From positions 1 to 12,846 of the forward strand of contig JAEDEB010000061.1 of the NCBI GenBank assembly GCA_016293535.1: a stretch of 12,846 nucleotides of DNA, written 5' to 3'. Below the pieces are notes generated by a model. The model was given only the letters and a program-made list of their open reading frames with translations, did not search any database and was not told the DNA's origin. Source of the DNA: Bacteroidales bacterium. Its GTDB lineage: Bacteria > Bacteroidota > Bacteroidia > Bacteroidales > UBA932. Made by a program: the position numbers and the translations under genes. Below are positions 6,451 through 12,846 of this stretch, one piece after another. Each line of letters opens with the position of its first letter. Within the stretch, counting starts at the first letter, position 1.

Positions 6451-9432
6451 TTATTTGAATGAGATGTTGAGACCGAAGAGTACTGTAGCCACAGTAGGAT
6501 AGAAGTCGCAATAGTCGATACCGGCGCTCCATACGTTGGTGGTGTTGACTTCGGGATCCATTCCGCTGTAGCCCGTCAGGGTTGCGAGATTCTGGCCTGT
6601 CAGGTAGAGCCTGAGGTTGTCCACGAGGCTTTCCTCCTTGAACCTGAAGGTGTAACCGACGGTAATATTGTCTATCTTCATATAGGAACCGTTCTCGAGA
6701 TAGTAGTCGGAGAACTGCTCCTTGTTGGCATAAATGACGCCCTTGTCGGTCCTTACGTCCTTCATGAAGATGTTGTCGGCTGCAGAGGAGCGGGGACCGT
6801 ATGCCCACCTGGTAAGGTTGAGTATCTTGTTGCCCACAACGCCGCGCAGGAAAATCGACATGTCGAGGTTCTTGTACCTTACGCTGTTGTTCCAACCGAA
6901 GGTGAACCAAGGCTGGGCGTTGCCCAGGGCCTGGCGATAGCCCTCTGCCGCACCGGCGCTGTCGACGACACCGCCTGCCGGGGTAGAGTAGTACCAGGTT
7001 CCTTCCTTGATGGTGAGGAGCTTGTAACCGTAGAAAGTACCTACGGACTGTCCCTCGACAAGAATCTGGGTGTTGGTGTTCATTATACCGTTCTCACCCA
7101 CGCCACCTGAAGTCGTCTCCTTGTAATTGAAGCCCTTGGAAGGGTCGGAGAGCTTTGTAATCTTGTTGTGGTTGTAGGAAAGGGTTGGGGTGGTGGTCCA
7201 GGTCCAGTTCTTGGTCTTGACCGGGACACCGCTTATCACGAGCTCGACACCGTAGCTCTGCATCTGACCTGCGTTGGCCAGCAGGGTAGGATACTGGTAA
7301 GGAGGGGTAGGAACCTCATAGTCCCAGAGCAGGTCCTTGGTCTGACGGAAGTATGCGTCGAAACTACCGTAGAGCCTGTTGTCGAGGAAGGCGAAGTCGA
7401 GACCGAGGTTGTACTCGAATTTCTTCTCCCAGCGGAGGTCAGGGTTGACGTTCTGGCTGATGGTGTAGGTGTTGACATACTTGCCGTTGTACCAGAAAGT
7501 ACCGCCATTGGAGAGGAGCGCCACTGACTTCAGGTCGGAACCGAGGTTGTTTCCCGTGACACCGAAGCCCAGACGGAGCTTGAGGTCGTCCACGCCCTCC
7601 TTGTCCTTCATGAAGTCCTCACCTGTGATTCTCCAGCCGAGGCTGACTGCAGGGAACCATCCCCACTTGTTGTTGATTCCGAAGCGGGAAGAACCCTCGC
7701 GCCTGATGGAAGCGGAAACGAGGTACTTCTCCGCATAGTTGTAGTTGGCCCTCGCAAAGAAAGCTGCGAGAGTGTTGGAGTTGCGGGAAGAGCTTGCCTT
7801 GAGATAAGTCTTCTCAGGGTCTCCGTTGCCGATCTGGTAGTACTTCATGCTCTCGGTAGGGAAGCCCTTGTTCTCCACTGACATTTCGTCATAGAGGAAG
7901 TTCTGGTAGGAGAAACCTGCAACGGCAGCGATGTTGTGCCTGCCGAAGCTGTGGGCATAGTCAACGGTAGCCTCGAAGAGCTTGTTGAAACTCCTGTTGG
8001 AGCCTCTGCCGGCCTTGCCGGAACCCTCGATGTCCGTGGTTATCTGCTTGTTGGACCAGTAGTTCGCGTTGTCACCCTCTTCGATGGCACCGAATACGTT
8101 GACCTTGAGGCCCTCCACAGGCTTGATGTTTACGGTGGCCTTCACGGAACCCCTGAAATAGTTTCCGTCCTGGTATGACTCCTTCTGGTTCATGTTCTCC
8201 ACCGGGTTGCTCAGACCTGTTCCCTGCGGCTTGTAGTAGCCCGAAACCGTAGTCTCGTCATAGATAGGGTAGGTCGGATTGAGGGTGGCCGCCATCTTGA
8301 AGTCACCGCAGAAATAGTCGTTGCGGTAGTGCATGTAGGAGAAATCGTAGCTGAGGTTGAGCCAGCCGTCGAGAGCCTTCTGGGAAGCCGCGAGCTTCGC
8401 TATCACCTCGTTCCTCTCGTTGTTCCGGGCAATACCCTGAGCCTGCTTGTAGTTGACGGAAGCACGGTAGCTGAACTTGCCGGAGGAACCTACGATGGCG
8501 AGATTGTGGTTGTGGGTGATGGCACCTTTCCTTGTAATTTCGGACATCCAGTCGGTCTGGTATGGATTGCCGTCCTCATCCGTGATGATGGTAGGGGTGA
8601 TCGCGCCGCCTGAAATCTCACTGAGATTGACAAACTCCTCCGGAGTTGCCATACCGGTCTTGCCGTTCTTCATGGAAACGGAAACATAGCCGGAATACTC
8701 AACCCTGGTGTTTGCCTTGTCTGAGAAGTTGTCTCCCTTCTTGGTGGTGATGATGATGACACCGTTGGTGCCTCGGGTACCGTAGATGGCTGCCGCAGAA
8801 CCGTCCTTGAGGACATCCATCGAAGCTATCTCATCAGGAGAGATATTGTCAATGTTGCTCACAGGAACGCCATCCACGATGTAGAGCGGAGATGTTCCAG
8901 CTCCCTTGTCGAGAGTGGAGAAACCGCGAATCTGTACATTGAAGCCCGTCGAAGTAGGGTCAGCCGTGGTTCTGCTGATGTTCAGACCGGCAACCTTGCC
9001 CTGAAGGAGTCCTATCGGGCTGGTCTTCACACCGGCGTTGAAATCCTCGGCCTTGACGGATGCGACCGAACCGGTCACTTCCTTCTTCTTCTGTGAACCG
9101 TAACCGATTGCAACGGCCTCCTCGAGGAACATGGAGTCCTCGGAAAGCATCACGGTAGCCGGAAGCTCGGATGCCTTGAATGTCCTGGATGCATATCCGA
9201 GACAGCCGACTTCGACCATAGCGTCAGGGCCGGACACCTTGAGGGTATATGCACCGTCGATGTCAGTGGAAGTACCCGTGGTTGTGCCGACCTCCATGAT
9301 GGTCGCTCCGATAACCGGACCCAAGCTGTCTTCCACGACACCCTTGACCTCATATCCGCTCTGTGCGGAAAGCTGCAGAGACCCTGCCATTGCCAGAAGC
9401 GCTGCAGCAGAAAGTGTCAAGATTCTCTTCAT
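6451..9432 (-). CDS. susC: SusC/RagA-like TonB-linked outer-membrane transporter
   Basis: This 993-residue protein has a Sec signal peptide (cleavage probably after LSAQ, about residue 24). A carboxypeptidase-regulatory-like domain follows (about 27-100, VKGVVEDSLGPVIGATIMEV...DIDGAYTL). Next come a TonB-box region (about 103-112, LEEAVAIGYG), a plug domain (about 115-230) and a 22-strand-type beta barrel to the C-terminus, which ends in LNISFK. The SusC signature is present at 183-232 (LYIVDGVPV, DVLKDGSAAAIYGTRGTNG, VIIITTKKG). Length matches the family (about 1000 residues). There is no N-terminal STN domain, so it is not a signalling transducer for an anti-sigma factor. It imports oligosaccharides, here probably malto-oligosaccharides, into the periplasm using TonB energy with the SusD-like partner directly downstream. 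It lies 52 bp after the transporter gene. The frame is intact with no sign of degradation. Confidence 0.96.
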   Translation of the reverse strand: MKRILTLSAAALLAMAGSLQLSAQSGYEVKGVVEDSLGPVIGATIMEVGTTTGTSTDIDGAYTLKVSGPDAMVEVGCLGYASRTFKASELPATVMLSEDSMFLEEAVAIGYGSQKKKEVTGSVASVKAEDFNAGVKTSPIGLLQGKVAGLNISRTTADPTSTGFNVQIRGFSTLDKGAGTSPLYIVDGVPVSNIDNISPDEIASMDVLKDGSAAAIYGTRGTNGVIIITTKKGDNFSDKANTRVEYSGYVSVSMKNGKTGMATPEEFVNLSEISGGAITPTIITDEDGNPYQTDWMSEITRKGAITHNHNLAIVGSSGKFSYRASVNYKQAQGIARNNERNEVIAKLAASQKALDGWLNLSYDFSYMHYRNDYFCGDFKMAATLNPTYPIYDETTVSGYYKPQGTGLSNPVENMNQKESYQDGNYFRGSVKATVNIKPVEGLKVNVFGAIEEGDNANYWSNKQITTDIEGSGKAGRGSNRSFNKLFEATVDYAHSFGRHNIAAVAGFSYQNFLYDEMSVENKGFPTESMKYYQIGNGDPEKTYLKASSSRNSNTLAAFFARANYNYAEKYLVSASIRREGSSRFGINNKWGWFPAVSLGWRITGEDFMKDKEGVDDLKLRLGFGVTGNNLGSDLKSVALLSNGGTFWYNGKYVNTYTISQNVNPDLRWEKKFEYNLGLDFAFLDNRLYGSFDAYFRQTKDLLWDYEVPTPPYQYPTLLANAGQMQSYGVELVISGVPVKTKNWTWTTTPTLSYNHNKITKLSDPSKGFNYKETTSGGVGENGIMNTNTQILVEGQSVGTFYGYKLLTIKEGTWYYSTPAGGVVDSAGAAEGYRQALGNAQPWFTFGWNNSVRYKNLDMSIFLRGVVGNKILNLTRWAYGPRSSAADNIFMKDVRTDKGVIYANKEQFSDYYLENGSYMKIDNITVGYTFRFKEESLVDNLRLYLTGQNLATLTGYSGMDPEVNTTNVWSAGIDYCDFYPTVATVLFGLNISFK

Positions 9433-9484
9433 ATCGAAAGAATTGGTTTGTTGTTATAAATAGAAATATGTATTGTCTTTTTGG
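9433..9484 (-). other. AT-rich 52-bp spacer before the SusC-like gene
   Basis: This gap between the transporter stop and the SusC-like ATG is much richer in A/T than the flanking genes. It contains no hairpin with a T-run and no convincing Bacteroidetes promoter (TTTG and TAnnTTTG boxes). It most likely acts as an unstructured A-rich leader for translation of the SusC-like gene, as is common in this phylum where Shine-Dalgarno sequences are rare. An internal promoter cannot be excluded. Confidence 0.4.
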
Positions 9485-10831
9485 CTATTTGTCCATTTGC
9501 GCCGAAGACCTCTTCGCCTCGCTCACGAGGGAGACGGACAGGGCTCCGAGGAGGAGAAGGACACCGGCCACAATGAGCATTGTGGTCTGTGCGCCGCCCA
9601 GAAGCCTGAGAATGACTCCGCCGAGAGCTGCGGCAACTATCTGCGGAAGGCAGATCGTGCAGTTGAAGAGTCCGAGGTATTCGCCCATGTGTTCTCCTGA
9701 CAGCGCATTCGTAAGGATGGTGAATGGAAGTGCGAGCATTGCAGCCCAGGCAAAGCCGATGAGGAAGAATGAGCCGAAGAGAAGATACTGGTTGTGTATG
9801 AATGCAACGGAAATGAAACCGGCTGCTCCGAGCACGAGGCTGACGATATAGGCGAGCCTGTGGGACTTGAAGCGCGGAAGCAGGGCAGCCCAGAGTATGG
9901 AACCTACGGCCTGAACGGCGAAGAGCACACCGACCCAGTTACCTGCCGCCTGATAGCCCTCGGATGTCACGTCGGACGTATTCCATACGTTGAGGGAAAC
10001 GGCCCCGTTGGTGTAGGTCCACATATAGAGGAAAGCCGCCCAACAGAAGAACTGTACCAGACCCACGGTCCAGAACGCCTTGGGCGCCTTGACCAGAAGC
10101 TTGACTATGCCCTCCTTTGGAGCGTCGTCCTTCTTGAGGGCGATGCCGTGGAACCCGGCATACTCCTGAGGATTCATCTCCTTGACCGTCAGGAAGGTAT
10201 AGAGCACGCAGAGTATGAGTATCGCGGCTCCCGAGTAGAAACTCCATTTCACCGAAGGAGGAATCACTCCCTCAGGGGCGGTGTTGCATATTCCTATCCA
10301 GGTGAAGAAGATAGGGAAGAGATATCCCACGAGGCTTCCCGCATTGCAGAGGAAGCTCTGTATCGAATAGGCAGTACCCTTCTGCTCCTCGTTGACCATA
10401 TCGCCGACCATCATCTTGAACGGCTGCATGGCCATGTTGATGGAAGTGTCGAGGAAGATGAGGGAGAAGAGTCCGAACCACATCGCGCCGTTGATTCCGA
10501 GGAAGAGCCTGGTCGAGAAGTTCAGGCTGCCGGCATTCGGAAGAAAGGCCATCACAAGCACTGCCACGAGCGCGCCGGCCAGAAGATATGGCTTGCGGCG
10601 TCCCAGGCGGCACCAGGTGCGGTCCGAGAACTTGCCCACAAGAGGCTGCACTATCATTCCCATCAGTGGCGGGAGTATCCAGAAGAAGCTGAGCTGGTGC
10701 GGATCCGCACCGAGGGTTGCAAAAATGCGGCTTATGTTCGCGCTCTGGAGAGCATAGGCAATCTGCACTCCGAAAAATCCGAAGCTGAGATTGAACATCT
10801 GCCAGAACGAAAGTGATCTTTTTGTCGACAT
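9485..10831 (-). CDS. Inner-membrane sugar transporter, SLC45/GPH-like major facilitator superfamily
   Basis: This is a 448-residue, highly hydrophobic protein with about 12 predicted membrane segments in two halves, joined by a cytoplasmic loop around 215-245 (NPQEYAGFHGIALKKDDAPK). The stretch GKFSDRTWCRLGRRKPY (66-82) matches the loop 2-3 motif of the major facilitator superfamily in the form seen in sucrose/maltose proton symporters of the SLC45/GPH group ('SDR...GRRrP'). It is therefore a probable proton-coupled importer of maltose or short maltodextrins from periplasm to cytoplasm, completing the uptake path of the SusCD system. It is the first gene of the leftward operon. AAGGA sits 6 nt before the ATG, which supports this start. 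The substrate is inferred from context; a sucrose, glucose or other disaccharide substrate would fit the family as well. Confidence 0.88.
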   Translation of the reverse strand: MSTKRSLSFWQMFNLSFGFFGVQIAYALQSANISRIFATLGADPHQLSFFWILPPLMGMIVQPLVGKFSDRTWCRLGRRKPYLLAGALVAVLVMAFLPNAGSLNFSTRLFLGINGAMWFGLFSLIFLDTSINMAMQPFKMMVGDMVNEEQKGTAYSIQSFLCNAGSLVGYLFPIFFTWIGICNTAPEGVIPPSVKWSFYSGAAILILCVLYTFLTVKEMNPQEYAGFHGIALKKDDAPKEGIVKLLVKAPKAFWTVGLVQFFCWAAFLYMWTYTNGAVSLNVWNTSDVTSEGYQAAGNWVGVLFAVQAVGSILWAALLPRFKSHRLAYIVSLVLGAAGFISVAFIHNQYLLFGSFFLIGFAWAAMLALPFTILTNALSGEHMGEYLGLFNCTICLPQIVAAALGGVILRLLGGAQTTMLIVAGVLLLLGALSVSLVSEAKRSSAQMDK

Positions 10832-10837
10832 TGGTTA

Positions 10838-10842
10838 TCCTT
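10838..10842 (-). promoter_or_regulatory. Ribosome binding site of the transporter gene
   Basis: The minus strand reads AAGGA 6 nt upstream of the ATG at 10829-10831. It is one of few good Shine-Dalgarno matches in the window and fixes the start of the first gene of the operon. Confidence 0.5.
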
Positions 10843-10867
10843 AGTGTTGCGAACGGCGAATCTACAT

Positions 10868-10875
10868 CAATTATA
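10868..10875 (-). promoter_or_regulatory. Candidate -7 box of the leftward operon promoter
   Basis: The minus strand reads TATAATTG, one mismatch from the Bacteroidetes -7 consensus TAnnTTTG. Its downstream end is 36 bp from the transporter ATG, which would give a leader of roughly 30 nt. I do not see a TTTG -33 box at the expected spacing; the region just upstream is GC-rich with a run of T. The call is therefore weak. Confidence 0.25.
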
Positions 10876-10914
10876 AGGAAAGGAAAAACCGCCCGCGACG
10901 AATGGCGTCGTTTA

Positions 10915-10928
10915 TGGGATGAAAAGGC
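10915..10928 (+). repeat. Direct repeat copy 1 (TGGGATGAAAAGGC)
   Basis: This is an exact 14-bp match to the copy at 10949-10962, offset by 34 bp. Both copies are followed by a T-rich run (GATTTTT here, TTTTTT in copy 2), and each contains ATGAAAAGG. It is upstream of the sensor kinase gene. Confidence 0.7.
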
Positions 10929-10948
10929 GATTTTTCTTGACGAACATT

Positions 10949-10962
10949 TGGGATGAAAAGGC
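10949..10962 (+). repeat. Direct repeat copy 2 (TGGGATGAAAAGGC)
   Basis: This is the exact second copy of the 14-bp repeat, 24 bp before the chosen kinase start. It contains the alternative in-frame ATG at 10953. Because the same ATG context occurs in copy 1 without leading into the kinase frame, I read the repeat as a DNA or leader element rather than coding sequence. Confidence 0.7.
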
Positions 10963-10985
10963 TTTTTTGTAAATTAGAAGCTGAT

Positions 10986-12140
10986 ATGAACGATTTGAGA
11001 AATCACCTCATCATTTTGTCATTCGCAGCCCTGCACGGAGCGATGGCCCTGTTCTGCCGAGCCATAGGCGTACAGGACGAGCTCATCCTGACCCTGCTGA
11101 CGATGCTGATGCTCGCGCTGCTGTGCTATCACAGGCGCATGGACATAGAATTCACTGCAGTCGCCATAGTGGTCGGCAACCTCGTGGGATATGCACTCGG
11201 ACTGGGATTCGCAAAGCTGACGGGGCGCTTTTCCGAGGTTGTAAGTTCGCCCTGGCCGGCAGCCATCTCCACTGCGGTGACCACCCTCATACTCGGATAC
11301 CTCACAATCGCGACGACCTGTTTCCTGGACCCGAGCGACAGGCAAAGGGAAAGCAAATACGACATTATATGGATAGTCGGAGCCATCTCGCTGGTATTCC
11401 TCGCAAGGCTCACCGTCATACTCCTCCACAGGAGCAACATACTCGTCAACCCTCAGTTCGGCGAGGGCATACTATACTTCATGACGAGCTGCGTGGCCCT
11501 GATGTTCGTGCTCTTCGCCTTTCTGGCAAGCTACACCATTGTCGCCAAGCGCAAGACGGAAAAGGAAATAGAGAAGAGGCATCTGGCGCAGTACCGCTAT
11601 ATGAAACTCAGCCAGCAGGTCAACCCGCACTTTCTCTTCAACTCCCTCAACATACTCGACGGCCTTGTCACCGAAGGGGACAGCGAAGCCGCGAGCGTCT
11701 ACATCCACAAGCTCGCCGCCCTGTACCGATATCTGCTCAAGAACGAGGACGAAACCCTGGTGAGGCTGCGCGACGAGATGGAGTTCGTCGACAAATACAT
11801 TGACCTGCTCAAGGTCCGCTTCCAGGATGGGATGGAGGTCACCGAGGACATAGACCCGTCGTCCCTGGGACGTATGGTAGTCCCATGCTCGGTCCAGCTG
11901 CTCATAGAGAACGCGACCAAGCACAACGCCGCCCTCGCCGGGAATCCGCTTGAAATCAGAATAACCACAGACTCCGGAAAGATATGCGTCAGCAACACCC
12001 TGCGCCCGAAACTCAGCCCGCCGAATTCCACCGGACTGGGGCTCAAGTACATAAGCCAGCAGTACAAGGACCTTTCCGGCAACGAAATAACCATCACCCA
12101 GACCGATGCTGAATTCACGGTCGTATTGCCACTGTTATGA
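10986..12140 (+). CDS. LytS-type membrane sensor histidine kinase
   Basis: This 384-residue protein has about six hydrophobic membrane segments in residues 6-184, a short linker, and then the histidine-kinase domain of the LytS/YehU type. The phosphoacceptor motif is QQVNPHFLFNSLN with His215. The N-box is LLIENATKH (Asn309) and the G-box is STGLGLKYI (350-353). There is no periplasmic sensor domain of size, so the signal is probably sensed within or at the membrane. I chose the ATG at 10986. The in-frame ATG at 10953 adds 11 codons ending in A/T (CTT, TTT, TGT, TTA, GCT, GAT), unlike the GC-ending codons of the gene, and lies in a direct repeat. The stop overlaps the response-regulator start by 4 bp (ATGA), which shows tight coupling. 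It diverges from the glycan operon, so it is a candidate regulator of it. Confidence 0.92.
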   Translation: MNDLRNHLIILSFAALHGAMALFCRAIGVQDELILTLLTMLMLALLCYHRRMDIEFTAVAIVVGNLVGYALGLGFAKLTGRFSEVVSSPWPAAISTAVTTLILGYLTIATTCFLDPSDRQRESKYDIIWIVGAISLVFLARLTVILLHRSNILVNPQFGEGILYFMTSCVALMFVLFAFLASYTIVAKRKTEKEIEKRHLAQYRYMKLSQQVNPHFLFNSLNILDGLVTEGDSEAASVYIHKLAALYRYLLKNEDETLVRLRDEMEFVDKYIDLLKVRFQDGMEVTEDIDPSSLGRMVVPCSVQLLIENATKHNAALAGNPLEIRITTDSGKICVSNTLRPKLSPPNSTGLGLKYISQQYKDLSGNEITITQTDAEFTVVLPLL

Positions 12141-12846
12141 ATGCACTGATAATCGAGGACGAGAAAGTCGCCCAGACTGCGCTTTCCCGCACTGTCAGGA
12201 ATGAGTTTCCTGACATCAACATCGTCGGAATGACGTCCTCCGTACAGGAGAGCGTGAATTTTCTGAAGAACCTCACCGGACCACTCGACATCATCTTCAT
12301 GGACGTAGAACTCTCGGACGGTGACTGCTTCGAGATTTTCCGACAGACCGAAGTCGATGCCAAGGTCATAATGACCACTGCATATGACAGTTACGCCATC
12401 AAGGCCTTCGAGGCAGGGAGCGTGGATTATCTGCTCAAGCCAATAGACGTAAAGGACCTCCACAGGGCGGTGGAGAGGTGTCGCAAGAACACGACAACCC
12501 CGGACATAGCCGCGCTTCTCGAAGCTTTCAGGCGGCCGGCCCGGGAGTTTAAGGAAAGGTTCATAGTGAAATTCAACGACAGGATAGTGCCCGTCAAGAC
12601 TTCGGAAATTGCATATTTCTATTCCGAAGACAAGTACAACTATCTCGTCACTACTGCAGGAGCGGTTTACATCGCGGACAAGTCCCTCGACGAGATCGCC
12701 GAAGAACTCGATCCGCACGCCTTCTTCAAGATTTCGCGCAGCTGCATAGTCTCTCTCGGAGCCATCATCAGCATCACCAAGCTCGTCGGCGGACGCCTCC
12801 AGATCAGCGCGCGACCGAAACCATCCTTCGATATGGTAGTTTCACG
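12137..12846 (+). CDS. LytTR-family response regulator (3' end outside window)
   Basis: The frame is open from the ATG at 12137 to the right edge, giving 236 complete codons. The N-terminal receiver domain (about 1-118) has the acidic pair Glu7-Asp8 (IIEDE), phosphoacceptor Asp56 (IIFMDVELSDGD), Thr80/Thr81 and Lys101 (LLKPID). After a linker, the LytTR DNA-binding domain begins at about residue 140 (RFIVKFNDRIVPVKTSEIAY, then the FYSEDKYNYLVT and KSLDEIAEEL segments, and FFKISRSCIVSL). Typical family length is about 240-250 residues, so only a few residues are missing. Phosphotransfer from the adjacent LytS-type kinase is expected. LytTR domains usually bind direct repeats upstream of target promoters; the divergent glycan operon is the nearest candidate target. 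Confidence 0.93.
   Translation, partial: MNALIIEDEKVAQTALSRTVRNEFPDINIVGMTSSVQESVNFLKNLTGPLDIIFMDVELSDGDCFEIFRQTEVDAKVIMTTAYDSYAIKAFEAGSVDYLLKPIDVKDLHRAVERCRKNTTTPDIAALLEAFRRPAREFKERFIVKFNDRIVPVKTSEIAYFYSEDKYNYLVTTAGAVYIADKSLDEIAEELDPHAFFKISRSCIVSLGAIISITKLVGGRLQISARPKPSFDMVVS

Larger units (their letters stand above)
10832..10985. promoter_or_regulatory. Divergent intergenic control region
   Basis: These 154 bp separate the first gene of the leftward glycan operon from the rightward sensor kinase gene and must hold both promoters. Visible elements are a candidate leftward -7 box (10868-10875), a 14-bp direct repeat (10915-10928 and 10949-10962), a weak rightward TAnnTTTG-like box AACATTTG (10943-10950) and a 17-codon open frame (10919-10972). 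A LytTR-type regulator encoded next door could bind here, but no clear pair of LytTR sites is seen. Confidence 0.55.

Noticed and set aside
9794..10816. Long open frame of 340 codons on the plus strand opposite the sugar transporter
   Set aside because: It is the antisense shadow of a GC-rich gene. The translated product is highly charged with no recognisable domain, while the minus strand encodes an intact membrane transporter.
10896..10910. Inverted repeat CGACG-N5-CGTCG in the divergent region
   Set aside because: The arms are only 5 bp, which is expected by chance at this GC content, and no T-run or promoter relation makes it a terminator or clear operator.
10907..10948. Possible LytTR half-sites (GTCGTTTAT on plus at 10907-10915; AATGTTCGT on minus at 10940-10948)
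   Set aside because: They match the known LytTR consensus only partly, point in opposite directions and lack the usual 12-13 bp direct-repeat spacing, so I do not call them sites.
11699..12718. Long open frame of 339 codons on the minus strand opposite the kinase and response regulator
   Set aside because: It spans two clearly real plus-strand genes with conserved catalytic motifs and shows no domain of its own.

Overview
The window looks like a chromosomal segment of a Bacteroidetes genome, most likely an uncultured gut-type member of the Bacteroidales. The evidence is a SusC/SusD/SusE outer-membrane glycan-uptake set, lipoproteins with Cys at position 19-20, genes mostly lacking Shine-Dalgarno sequences, and GC-rich codon endings (GC by eye in the low to mid 50s percent). 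The species cannot be named from the sequence.

Layout. From 10831 leftwards (minus strand) lies an alpha-glucan (starch/maltodextrin-type) polysaccharide utilization locus: an SLC45/GPH-like sugar transporter of the major facilitator superfamily (9485-10831), a SusC-like TonB-dependent transporter (6451-9432), a SusD-like glycan-binding lipoprotein (4639-6441), a SusE/SusF-like multi-domain starch-binding lipoprotein (3170-4612), a large GH13 alpha-amylase-type lipoprotein (405-3050) and the first 132 codons of a CotH-family lipoprotein (1-398, cut by the window edge). Gaps are short (6-52 bp) except between the SusE-like gene and the amylase. That 119-bp gap holds a strong intrinsic terminator followed at once by a near-perfect palindrome. 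Diverging on the plus strand are a LytS-type membrane histidine kinase (10986-12140) and a LytTR response regulator (12137 to the right edge), overlapping by 4 bp. The divergent intergenic region carries a 14-bp direct repeat.

How the genes fit together (family knowledge plus inference). Glycan is held and cut at the cell surface by the SusE-like protein and the amylase. Oligosaccharides pass through the SusCD pair into the periplasm, and the transporter carries small sugars across the inner membrane. No periplasmic alpha-glucosidase or neopullulanase and no SusR or hybrid two-component regulator is visible. The adjacent LytS/LytTR pair is the obvious candidate regulator.

Most noteworthy points. 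(1) The amylase appears to carry a SusE/F-type starch-binding domain inserted inside the catalytic barrel, between conserved region IV and the last barrel strand. (2) The terminator plus palindrome separates the binding and transport genes from the enzyme genes. (3) A CotH-like lipoprotein is coupled to the amylase. (4) The locus is paired with a LytTR system rather than the usual Sus regulators. Most of the window is otherwise a recognisable Sus-like locus. There are no RNA genes, insertion sequences, CRISPR arrays or phage genes that I can see.
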